Shown here: positions 1 to 6,359 of the stretch, piece by piece
How positions within the stretch are numbered: the first letter of the stretch is position 1
Layout of the letters: every line of letters starts with the position of its first letter
Origin: Promethearchaeia archaeon
Lineage (GTDB): Archaea; Asgardarchaeota; Lokiarchaeia; Sigyniarchaeales; SOKP01
Assembly (NCBI GenBank): GCA_029856445.1
Contig: JAHQWY010000163.1
Location: 1 to 8,200, forward strand
Reading direction: 5' to 3'
Length of the DNA: 8,200 bases
Translations under genes and position numbers: made by a program
Notes under the pieces: model-generated
The model's input: the letters and a program-made list of their open reading frames with translations, nothing else
Database searches by the model: none
Told to the model about the DNA's origin: nothing

Positions 1-43
1 TACTTGTTTCAGAAGAAGTATAATTAAATAACGACAAAATAAA

Positions 44-850
44 GTGAATCAAATTAGATTTTGGGAGATAATTGAACGATATAATTTTCTGATGAGTTCG
101 GCAGTTGATGGTCCAAATTGCTTAGAAGTGTGCAATGGTGATTGTTGTTCAATTAAAATTGATATCCCTAAGATATTAGCTAGAGAATATATTAAACGGG
201 GTTATGCTGTTAAAAAGGATTTTATTAGAAGCAACATTTTTAGTTTTAAATTAAGGTTTGACGAAAAGAAAAGTAAATGCTTTTTATATGATAAGACTAT
301 TAATGGTTGTCTTGTCCATAATTCTGGGATTAAACCTCCTCAATGTTGGATTTATCCTACGAATTTTTATAATCCTGAAGAAAAGGAAATAAGGTGCAAA
401 AAAGCTAGTGGATGGAAAATCATCGATAGCGAAAAAGCCAAAGAAGCTGAAGAACTATTAAAATATTATGTCTTTCTTTGCCAGCTTGAAGCTAAAACTG
501 AATTAAAAAACATTACGAAACGAATTAATAACAGTTTATCAAACGGTAGCTTAAAATCTCTGTTGAAAAATACTCCGCCGAGTCAAATTTCTGGTTTCAA
601 AGATGGATGGGATTGTTTTACAATTCTACCATCGGAAGGAATCTCTTTACAATTAAAAAAATTTTGTCAAAAGTATAATAAAAGCTGTAAGACTTTTACG
701 CAAAATTTCATGGAATGTAAATCAATTTGTGATAAAATCTCTGATGCTATTATTGGTTTTTTACAACAAAACTTATATAATTATGTAATTAAAAAAGGTG
801 CTGACATAGCTGGTGAGTATTTATTGAATGATTTAAATTTTGATAAATAG
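44..850 (+). CDS. YkgJ-like (CxxCxxCC, UPF0153) cysteine-cluster protein
   Basis: A 268-residue soluble protein with no signal peptide or membrane segment. The N-terminal half carries the hallmark of the YkgJ/PF03692 'putative zinc- or iron-chelating' family: a C-x3-C-x3-CC cluster (C26, C30, C34, C35), then C79, C89 with H92, and C101 in PPQCWIYP, which matches the family's 'RPxxCRxFP' element; C118 follows. The family is thought to bind a metal or Fe-S cluster, but its reaction is mostly unknown; some members are annotated as flagellin lysine methylases. The C-terminal half (about 125-268) is unrecognised and holds a second group of cysteines (C191, C208, C215, C225, C229). The first possible start after the upstream stop is GTG at 44; ATG at 92 (residue 17) is a credible alternative because it still precedes every cysteine. 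Neither has a Shine-Dalgarno. It stands alone, 144 bases from the next gene. Family assignment is fairly secure; function is unknown. Confidence 0.8.
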   Translation: MNQIRFWEIIERYNFLMSSAVDGPNCLEVCNGDCCSIKIDIPKILAREYIKRGYAVKKDFIRSNIFSFKLRFDEKKSKCFLYDKTINGCLVHNSGIKPPQCWIYPTNFYNPEEKEIRCKKASGWKIIDSEKAKEAEELLKYYVFLCQLEAKTELKNITKRINNSLSNGSLKSLLKNTPPSQISGFKDGWDCFTILPSEGISLQLKKFCQKYNKSCKTFTQNFMECKSICDKISDAIIGFLQQNLYNYVIKKGADIAGEYLLNDLNFDK

Positions 851-956
851 TTTTGTCGTCAAAGCATATTTTCATGAAAACAAATTATAGTTTTGTTATT
901 ATAGGGATGTATTCTCTGCATAATACTTATTTTTAAGTAATAATATTGAAATAACA

Positions 957-965
957 TTTACATAA
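957..965 (+). promoter_or_regulatory. Possible TATA box for the Mrr-like gene
   Basis: TTTACATAA lies 30-38 bases before the ATG at 995, preceded by a purine-rich GAAATAACA that could serve as a BRE. This spacing would start transcription only a few bases before the start codon. The DNA is so AT-rich that such matches are expected by chance, so this is tentative. Confidence 0.3.
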
Positions 966-994
966 TACAATCAGATTTTGTATAGTGTATATAG

Positions 995-1363
995 ATGGCA
1001 TTTTCAGATAAAAGCTTAAATGAATTAGCCAAGAATGTTTTTTCAGATAAATATGAATTTATTAATGGTCCTGTAGAAGTTAAGGGCAAATCTGGAAAAT
1101 TCTGGACCTTTGATGCTGTTGTAAAAAACAAAATGAATACTTTTGGCGTATTTATTAGAGATTGGAAAAGAGAGATTTCGATTACACAGCTTCGACAATT
1201 ACATAAAGCTTGTATCGATACAAATACTCAAGGTGGTATTATGGTTTGTAATATAATAACTGACTTTTCTAGAGATTATAGCTCTCAATTTGGAATTCAA
1301 TTGCTTTCACGAGGTCATTTAATTTCTACCTTAAGAAGAAGGCAATTTCAAAACAATTTTTAA
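995..1363 (+). CDS. Mrr-like PD-(D/E)XK restriction-endonuclease-fold protein
   Basis: A 122-residue protein that appears to be a lone Mrr-like nuclease domain. Visible signature: an N-terminal helix (SLNELAKNVF, E10), a strand ending in FD40AVV that supplies the first metal-binding aspartate, then VFIRDWKRE, where D56-x-K58 fits the D/E-x-K catalytic element. Next comes a helix with QLRQLHKAC, a strand GGIMVCN at the place where Mrr proteins have 'gvivT', and a final IQLLSRGHLISTL matching the family's closing 'I.LidgdkLi..l'. All three core catalytic positions are present, so activity is plausible. There is no DNA-recognition domain and no adjacent methyltransferase, which argues against a classical restriction system; a repair or DNA-processing nuclease fits the neighbouring helicase and Mre11-Rad50 genes. 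The start is ATG with no Shine-Dalgarno. Family assignment comes from motif reading only, and the substrate is unknown. Confidence 0.72.
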   Translation: MAFSDKSLNELAKNVFSDKYEFINGPVEVKGKSGKFWTFDAVVKNKMNTFGVFIRDWKREISITQLRQLHKACIDTNTQGGIMVCNIITDFSRDYSSQFGIQLLSRGHLISTLRRRQFQNNF

Positions 1364-1385
1364 ATTAAATAAGTAGTTGATAAAA

Positions 1386-1472
1386 ATGTGTAAAGGGTTT
1401 AATTGTTTAGATTGCCCTGCGTTTAGAAGTGAAAATTGCTATTATTATGGGAAAGGTTTATTAAATCTATAA
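1386..1472 (+). CDS. Possible cysteine-rich microprotein (28 aa)
   Basis: A 28-codon reading frame begins with ATG 22 bases after the Mrr-like gene and ends in TAA. It has four cysteines in the pattern C2-x4-C7-x2-C10-x7-C18 (CKGFNCLDC, then SENC), with a CP step and three consecutive tyrosines after the last cysteine. Four regularly spaced cysteines in 28 residues of very AT-rich DNA are unlikely by chance and resemble a small zinc-ribbon or knuckle. A TTG three codons upstream (1377) is an alternative start. No Shine-Dalgarno is visible; co-transcription with the upstream gene is possible. I do not recognise the family. It could also be a remnant of a larger cysteine-rich gene or a fortuitous frame. 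Confidence 0.4.
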   Translation: MCKGFNCLDCPAFRSENCYYYGKGLLNL

Positions 1473-1558
1473 ACTCTCAAATTTAAAGCCTGAAATTGCC
1501 ATTAACTATTTAAGATTTATTTGATTTTTAAAGCTGATTATAATTCAAATGTTAAAAA

Positions 1559-1567
1559 TTTATAAAT
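1559..1567 (+). promoter_or_regulatory. TATA-like element upstream of gelsolin-like gene (distal)
   Basis: TTTATAAAT is a good match to an archaeal TATA box but lies 56-64 bases before the TTG start, which would give a leader of roughly 30 bases. It competes with the nearer element at 1584-1592. The rest of 1473-1622 is AT-rich and holds only very short reading frames and a 10-base palindrome (CTTAATTAAG, 1594-1603). Confidence 0.25.
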
Positions 1568-1583
1568 CACCAATTAAAATTAT

Positions 1584-1592
1584 TATAATATA
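1584..1592 (+). promoter_or_regulatory. Possible TATA box for the gelsolin-like gene (proximal)
   Basis: TATAATATA lies 31-39 bases before the TTG start at 1623. The spacing equals that seen before the helicase gene and nearly equals that before the Mrr-like gene, which is the main reason to list it. It implies a very short or absent 5' leader. Chance matches are common in this composition. Confidence 0.3.
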
Positions 1593-1622
1593 GCTTAATT
1601 AAGAGATTCAAATGATATTATT

Positions 1623-1916
1623 TTGATATTTGTATATAATTTCAATGAAGAATTAGGAGAATTTATAGAAATCGAGATAAAAGAGAATGTACCCTTGTTT
1701 GAATTATTAGATTCAAACAAAATTTTACTGTTTGTTGATGTTCATGGAGAAAAGGTGTGGGTGTGGGAAGGTCAAAATACATCAACAAGAATGAAATTTA
1801 TTTCTGCTCAAGAAGCACCAAAAATTCGAGATAAACATGATTTTGGATTTACGATCAGTTCAGTTGATGACGGGGATGAAACTGCTGCCTTTAAAATACT
1901 AGTAGGTCTTATATAG
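1623..1916 (+). CDS. Single-domain gelsolin-like protein
   Basis: A 97-residue acidic protein that reads as one gelsolin-family repeat. The diagnostic stretches are NKILLFVDVHGEKVWVWEG (residues 32-50), matching the gelsolin core 'vfvlD.g..iyvWvG', a following amphipathic helix with SAQEAPKIR (61-69), and VDDGDETAAFKILVG (81-95), matching the closing 'v.eG.E...F'. Gelsolin-family proteins bind, sever or cap actin, and Asgard archaea encode actin plus gelsolins; a cytoplasmic actin-binding role here is inference. Aligned by eye to human gelsolin domain 1, the calcium-binding glutamate position falls on M57, so a canonical type II calcium site may be missing. The only start in frame is TTG at 1623; the next methionine is residue 57, inside the domain. 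An ATG at 1612 is out of frame by one base and would join it if the T run at 1621-1624 had one more T. The gene stands alone, 113 bases before the helicase. Confidence 0.7.
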   Translation: MIFVYNFNEELGEFIEIEIKENVPLFELLDSNKILLFVDVHGEKVWVWEGQNTSTRMKFISAQEAPKIRDKHDFGFTISSVDDGDETAAFKILVGLI

Positions 1917-1917
1917 G

Positions 1918-1947
1918 GTAATATTACAATTTCTATTCTTATTTCAA
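1918..1947 (+). terminator. Possible T-rich transcription terminator after gelsolin-like gene
   Basis: A perfect 10-base palindrome (GTAATATTAC, 1918-1927) starts just after the TAG stop and is followed by a T-rich run (ATTTCTATTCTTATTTC). Archaeal termination relies mainly on T-rich tracts, so this is a reasonable site, but no stable hairpin can form because the palindrome has no loop. Confidence 0.3.
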
Positions 1948-1990
1948 AAACTTGTAGGGAGATTTAATATAAAACCCTTATTATATGAAC

Positions 1991-1999
1991 TATAAAATA
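1991..1999 (+). promoter_or_regulatory. Possible TATA box for the helicase gene
   Basis: TATAAAATA lies 31-39 bases before the TTG start at 2030, with purine-containing GAAC just upstream. This is close to an archaeal TATA consensus and would place the transcription start close to the start codon. The surrounding DNA is extremely AT-rich. Confidence 0.35.
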
Positions 2000-2029
2000 A
2001 ATTTATTAAATTTAATTTGACTAAAGATT

Positions 2030-4210
2030 TTGAATTCAAAAAAAGATCCAACTCAAGATCAATATGTATTTGAGTTCTATGAGGACGATTACGCGGAAAC
2101 TCTGGAAATTGAGGAACCAGAAGTTATTGAAGAATATAATGATATCAATTTTGAAGAAGGTTTAAATGAGGAACAGCTTAATATCATTAATAATATAAAA
2201 GGACCTATGCTTGTAATTGCTGGTGCAGGAAGTGGTAAAACCAGGACAATAACTTATTCGGTTGCCAAATTGTTATCATCAGGAGTAAGGCCAAGTGAAA
2301 TAATGCTTGTAACCTTTACTAATAAAGCTGCTAATGAAATGATTGAACGCGTAGAAAATCTTTTAGGCAAGCGACCAAAAGGAATCTGGGGTGGAACATT
2401 TCATTCAATTGCAAATCGGTTTATACGAATTTATGCAAAAACACTGGGTTTAAAACCAAATTATACAATAATGGATGAAACGGATGCAAAAGCTTTGATG
2501 AAACTTTCTATTGAGAAAGCTAATGTAAAAGAAATCGAAGAACGTTTTCCAAATTCTAGGATGGCAAAAGCTATTTTATCATATTCTGTCAACTGTAATA
2601 AAACGATTCAAGATGTAATTCTTTGGAAATATTCTCAATATAATAGTGAAGATGTCATTAAAAAATTAGAAGAAGTCTTTAGAATTTATGGAGAAAAAAA
2701 AGCTCAGGATAATCTAGTTGACTTCGATGATCTCTTAATATACTGGAATCAATTATTAGATGAGAGATCTGTTGCTCAACTAATTGCAAAGAGGATTAAA
2801 TATGTCCTTGTGGATGAGTATCAAGATACTAATTATATCCAAGATGAAATCATATATAAAATCGTAAAACAGAACCCAGATCATAATGTAATAGCAGTTG
2901 GGGATGACGCTCAAAGTATATATGCTTTCCGTGGAGCAAATTTTCAAAACATTTTGAATTTTGAAAAAAAATATGAGAAATGTAAGAGATATACCATAAC
3001 CTATAATTACAGAAGTGTTCCGCAGATTTTAGAATTGGCAAATGATTCTATTCACCACAATGTAAAACAGTTTAAAAAGTCCATGAGAACAACTCGTCCT
3101 GACGGAATTGCTCCATTTCAAGTTAACTTGGGAGACGATAAAGAACAAGCATACTTTATTGCGAAACAAATATTAAAATTGCGATCAGAAGGATATGATT
3201 TAAGAGACATGGCAATTCTTGTACGTGCCGGTTTCCACACCCTAAGAATAGAACTTGAATTAAAAGCTAAAAATATACCCTATGAAGTACGAGCAGGAGT
3301 AGCTTTTTTCGAAAGAGCTCATATTAAAGATATGTTAGCACATCTACGAATTATTGAAAATGCATATGATGAAATTTCATGGTCTCGAATTTTTAGCATC
3401 ATTCAAGGCATAGGACCTACATCAGGGACAAAAATTTTTGAGGCTATTTCCAAAACTGAAAGTCCTATTGAAGCTTTAGTTAATAAAATGTTCTTTGCTG
3501 AAAAATTAAAAGGATCAAAAATATCTAAAGAGGGTATAAAAAACACAATCTCATATGCAAAAAATCTGTTAGGTTTTACTCCAGACGATAATCCTTCTGA
3601 AGTTATTGAGAAGTTTATGATTTTATTAGAGGATTATATTAAATCAAAATACGATAATTGGCAAGATCGCTTGGATGACTTAAATCAACTGAGCATATTT
3701 GGTACCAATTTTCCGACTATTCGCAAATTCTTAGAAAATCTTAGTTTAAATTTATCTAATTTGGAATCAAAGACAGTTTTAATGGGAAGCAGAGAAGAGG
3801 AAGAACAACCTTTAATTTTATCTACTATACACCGCGCAAAGGGTCTTGAATGGAGAGTAGTATTCATTCCAATGTTATGTGAAGATTTTTTCCCCTCTTC
3901 TAGAGTAAAGGGAGATCCAGAAGGATTTGAGGAGGAACGTCGCGTATTTTATGTAGCTATCACGAGAACTAAAGATCAATTATATTTGTTATCCCCGTCC
4001 TTGGTTCAAGGCTCAAGAGGATATCAAACTTTACGAATTTCCCCTTTTATCTCAGAATTGAATCCAAAAGTCTATAGAAAGTCATCCTTACAAATTAAAT
4101 CAAAGAAAAGTAAGAAGAGAAACGAGACGGATAAACAAAAAAAACTTTTTTTTCAGACTGCGGATGAATTATTAAAAGATATTAAGAAAAATAAGTATAA
4201 AAAAAGCTAG
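2030..4210 (+). CDS. UvrD/PcrA/Rep-type SF1A DNA helicase
   Basis: A complete 726-residue 3'-5' SF1A helicase expected to unwind DNA by ATP hydrolysis in repair. Motifs run in order: Q motif GLNEEQLNII (44-53), Walker A GAGSGKT (65-71), Ia VTFTNKAANEM (94-104), Ib GTFHS (122-126), II VDEYQD (261-266), III VGDDAQSIYAFRGA (290-303), IV YNYRS (325-329), V STIHRAKGLEW (598-608) and VI ERRVFYVAITRTK (636-648) with arginine finger R646. All catalytic residues are intact. Residues 1-44 form an extra segment with 16 Asp/Glu; residues 680-726 form a tail with 18 Lys/Arg. No nuclease domain follows motif VI, so it is not a RecB/AddA fusion. The start is TTG at 2030, because an in-frame TGA stands at 2018 and the next methionine (M60) lies just before Walker A. 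No Shine-Dalgarno is seen. I leave the symbol blank because UvrD, PcrA and Rep cannot be told apart here. Confidence 0.95.
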   Translation: MNSKKDPTQDQYVFEFYEDDYAETLEIEEPEVIEEYNDINFEEGLNEEQLNIINNIKGPMLVIAGAGSGKTRTITYSVAKLLSSGVRPSEIMLVTFTNKAANEMIERVENLLGKRPKGIWGGTFHSIANRFIRIYAKTLGLKPNYTIMDETDAKALMKLSIEKANVKEIEERFPNSRMAKAILSYSVNCNKTIQDVILWKYSQYNSEDVIKKLEEVFRIYGEKKAQDNLVDFDDLLIYWNQLLDERSVAQLIAKRIKYVLVDEYQDTNYIQDEIIYKIVKQNPDHNVIAVGDDAQSIYAFRGANFQNILNFEKKYEKCKRYTITYNYRSVPQILELANDSIHHNVKQFKKSMRTTRPDGIAPFQVNLGDDKEQAYFIAKQILKLRSEGYDLRDMAILVRAGFHTLRIELELKAKNIPYEVRAGVAFFERAHIKDMLAHLRIIENAYDEISWSRIFSIIQGIGPTSGTKIFEAISKTESPIEALVNKMFFAEKLKGSKISKEGIKNTISYAKNLLGFTPDDNPSEVIEKFMILLEDYIKSKYDNWQDRLDDLNQLSIFGTNFPTIRKFLENLSLNLSNLESKTVLMGSREEEEQPLILSTIHRAKGLEWRVVFIPMLCEDFFPSSRVKGDPEGFEEERRVFYVAITRTKDQLYLLSPSLVQGSRGYQTLRISPFISELNPKVYRKSSLQIKSKKSKKRNETDKQKKLFFQTADELLKDIKKNKYKKS

Positions 4211-4271
4211 ATAACTAGACTGTTTTATGTACTTTTCCTTATTGTAGTATACGATAAAGTAAATGTTAATT
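4199..4271. terminator. Convergent intergenic region with T-rich tracts on both strands
   Basis: The helicase and rad50 genes end facing each other across 61 bases. Reading on +, T-rich tracts (TTTT at 4223-4226 and 4233-4236) follow the helicase stop. Reading on -, a T7 (complement of 4199-4205) and a T5 (complement of 4187-4191) follow rad50 and overlap the helicase's lysine codons. These are plausible archaeal intrinsic terminators; no GC-rich hairpin is present. Confidence 0.35.
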
Positions 4272-6359
4272 CTAGATACTTTCCTTAGTAACCCTAGTTA
4301 TGTGATTTTCCTTATTAAAATTGAATATATCAGTTACAAAAGAATCAAGATTTCTCTCATGGGAAATAATGATCATTTGAGATGTATTTAACTTTTCAAA
4401 AATGGGTTGCATTCGATTAATTTGTTCTTGACTGAATCCATCAGTAGGCTCGTCTAAGATCAACAGATCCTTTGTTTTAACTTCTTGATATCGCTCATTA
4501 ATAATTTTATTTAAAGCTAATCGATAAGCTAATGAAAGTGCGCTTTTTTCTCCACCTGATAGATCCTTAAAGGGGGATTCATAACCATTGACATACACTA
4601 TTGGCTGAAAATCGTCAGTTTTGATCTCAACCTCGATATTTTTATCTTCAACTAATTCATGGAACCATTCTTTAAAATAAGAATTAAAGTGGTGAGCACT
4701 TGATGCCAGAATTTTTTTCTCAATATCTCTAATTAGTATAGGAAATTGCTCGCTAATCCAATTTTTTAATTGAGAGAAATATATTACATCATCTTGAAGT
4801 GATTTTTTTGATTGGATATTAGAATTTAGTTCCATCAGTTCTTTCTGTAGAAATTCGAGAGATTTTTTTTGAGCACTTAGCTTATTTCCAGATGCCTCCT
4901 TACTAAAATTTAATTTATTTAATGATTCTTTTTCAGAATTCAGCTTAGTCTTTATCTCTTCTCCATAATTTTTGAATTTAAGTAAGTTAGTAATATTATA
5001 TTCCGATAATATGGTCAATATTTCTTTTTGATTACTATTTATTTTCTCAAAAAATTCAGTTATTAAGGTATTTAAATCTGATTCTCTCTTCTTCTTTTCT
5101 GAAATTAGACTGTTTAATGAATCTCTTTTATTTTTAGCTTTTTGAAATTCGCGTAGATCTTTTAACAAATTCTTTAATTCATTGAGTTTCTGAGTTAAAT
5201 CCTCAATTTCATTTGAAAGTCTATCCACATTTAAAATTGCGTCATTATATTCTTTTTCAAATCTTTCTTTTTCATGAATTGCTTGTCCACATAAAGAGCA
5301 TCTACCTTCCTTTAACAGCTTATCAACATCAGCTAAGGTTTTTTTTATAACGGCTATCTTATTTTCTTTTTGGGATTTTAAATTTAGTGATTTTTCCAAT
5401 TGCTCTTCTAATTGATCTTCGTTGAGTTTTGAGTCAACCTTAATTTCTTTTAAATTTTTTAGCTCTTCTTCTTTTTCAGTTATTTCTTTCTGGAGGTTAC
5501 TAAGATAAGATTTATTTTTCTTTTGTTTCTCTTTATAATCATTGATATTAGACTCCTTATTTTCAATTTGCACTAATTTCTTAGAATAAACATCTAGATC
5601 TTTTTGGGTATCCTCAATAATTTTTTCTTGAGAGCTAATTTCATTTACTCTCTTTTTTATTTCAAATTTAATAATTTTGATCTGTTTTTTTGTATCTTGG
5701 ATTTCTTTTTCCTTGTGAACTAAAGTATCTTCAGGTTCACCAATCTGCTCAATTTTAATCTTAAATTCTTTTAATTTATCATTCAAGTAATCTTTAATGA
5801 TATCTATATTCCTTAAAGTAATCTCATATTTTTCGATGCCAAAAACTTCTTTTAATATCTCAAAGCGATCATCTGGATCTGCTTGTATGATTTCTTTTAT
5901 CTGTTCTTGAGGAGTATAAACAGTATATCTGAATAAAGGTAGTTTAGTTGCTTTTTCATAACGAGAAACAGAATATGAGAGTAAAGACAGAATTTTCCTG
6001 CGCATATCTGTAGGAGCATAGGTAGTTTGTGTCCCAGTATTGTGATCTGTAAATATAGACTCTTTTTGAGAAACTCTTCCTTTTCTATCTTTTGATAAAC
6101 TCCGTTTAATTGAATATTTCTTTCCATCAATAGAAAATGTTAAATTAACTGAAGCAGAATTTTTTCCTCTCCTTAAAAGTGAATCACCGCTTAAATCCCC
6201 ATGAATTAATGTCCCAAATAATGCAAATTCTATTGATTTTAAAACTGATGACTTACCACTTCCTACATCTCCAAAAAATAAAATTGTAGATGAAGGAAAT
6301 TCTATTTCTTCGCTTCTAATACTACGAATGTTTGTTATTTTGATAGATTCTAAAATCAT
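4272..6359 (-). CDS. rad50: Rad50 DNA double-strand-break repair ATPase
   Basis: A 695-residue SMC-like ATPase that partners Mre11 in tethering and processing DNA ends. The N-terminal lobe has the Rad50-type opening (MILESIKITNIRSIRSEEIEF), Walker A GDVGSGKSS (30-38) and a Q-loop in YTPQEQ (Q151). Long heptad-rich, Lys/Glu-rich coiled coils span about 180-350 and 362-525, meeting at a zinc-hook CSLC (C354, C357) that dimerises two molecules through Zn. The C-terminal lobe has the ABC signature LSGGEKSALSL (600-610), Walker B LLILDEP (633-638; D636, E637) and the H-loop SH667. All motifs are intact. It is shorter than familiar archaeal Rad50 (about 880 in Pyrococcus), the loss being in the coils. 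The ATG overlaps the mre11 stop as ATGA and is preceded by AAGGAG, so it is probably translationally coupled and equimolar with Mre11. SbcC is the bacterial equivalent; the context favours Rad50. Confidence 0.95.
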   Translation of the reverse strand: MILESIKITNIRSIRSEEIEFPSSTILFFGDVGSGKSSVLKSIEFALFGTLIHGDLSGDSLLRRGKNSASVNLTFSIDGKKYSIKRSLSKDRKGRVSQKESIFTDHNTGTQTTYAPTDMRRKILSLLSYSVSRYEKATKLPLFRYTVYTPQEQIKEIIQADPDDRFEILKEVFGIEKYEITLRNIDIIKDYLNDKLKEFKIKIEQIGEPEDTLVHKEKEIQDTKKQIKIIKFEIKKRVNEISSQEKIIEDTQKDLDVYSKKLVQIENKESNINDYKEKQKKNKSYLSNLQKEITEKEEELKNLKEIKVDSKLNEDQLEEQLEKSLNLKSQKENKIAVIKKTLADVDKLLKEGRCSLCGQAIHEKERFEKEYNDAILNVDRLSNEIEDLTQKLNELKNLLKDLREFQKAKNKRDSLNSLISEKKKRESDLNTLITEFFEKINSNQKEILTILSEYNITNLLKFKNYGEEIKTKLNSEKESLNKLNFSKEASGNKLSAQKKSLEFLQKELMELNSNIQSKKSLQDDVIYFSQLKNWISEQFPILIRDIEKKILASSAHHFNSYFKEWFHELVEDKNIEVEIKTDDFQPIVYVNGYESPFKDLSGGEKSALSLAYRLALNKIINERYQEVKTKDLLILDEPTDGFSQEQINRMQPIFEKLNTSQMIIISHERNLDSFVTDIFNFNKENHITRVTKESI

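Noticed and set aside
869..880. Perfect palindrome TTTTCATGAAAA and a nearby TACTTA-TTTT-TAAGTA inverted repeat (924-939)
   Set aside because: Both are short and AT-rich and unsupported by a regulator gene or a second copy; they could be operators or terminators but cannot be told from chance.
874..936. A 20-codon ATG frame in the gap after the first gene
   Set aside because: It has no cysteine or other motif, no Shine-Dalgarno, and a length expected by chance in AT-rich DNA.
1956..1978. Shine-Dalgarno-like AGGGAGAT and an AGGG...CCCT pairing before the helicase
   Set aside because: No usable start codon follows at a suitable distance, and the pairing is only four base pairs plus mismatches.
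2850..3041. A 63-codon - strand frame opposite the helicase
   Set aside because: It lies antisense to helicase motifs III and IV and has no independent coding evidence; the 60-codon frame at 3685-3867 is rejected for the same reason.
4124..4170. PIP-box-like QKKLFF in the helicase tail
   Set aside because: The PCNA-binding pattern needs two aromatics six and seven residues after the Gln; here they come four and five after it.
5897..6130. A 77-codon - strand frame overlapping rad50 in another frame
   Set aside because: It is fully inside the Rad50 N-terminal ATPase lobe and has no motif or start signal of its own.
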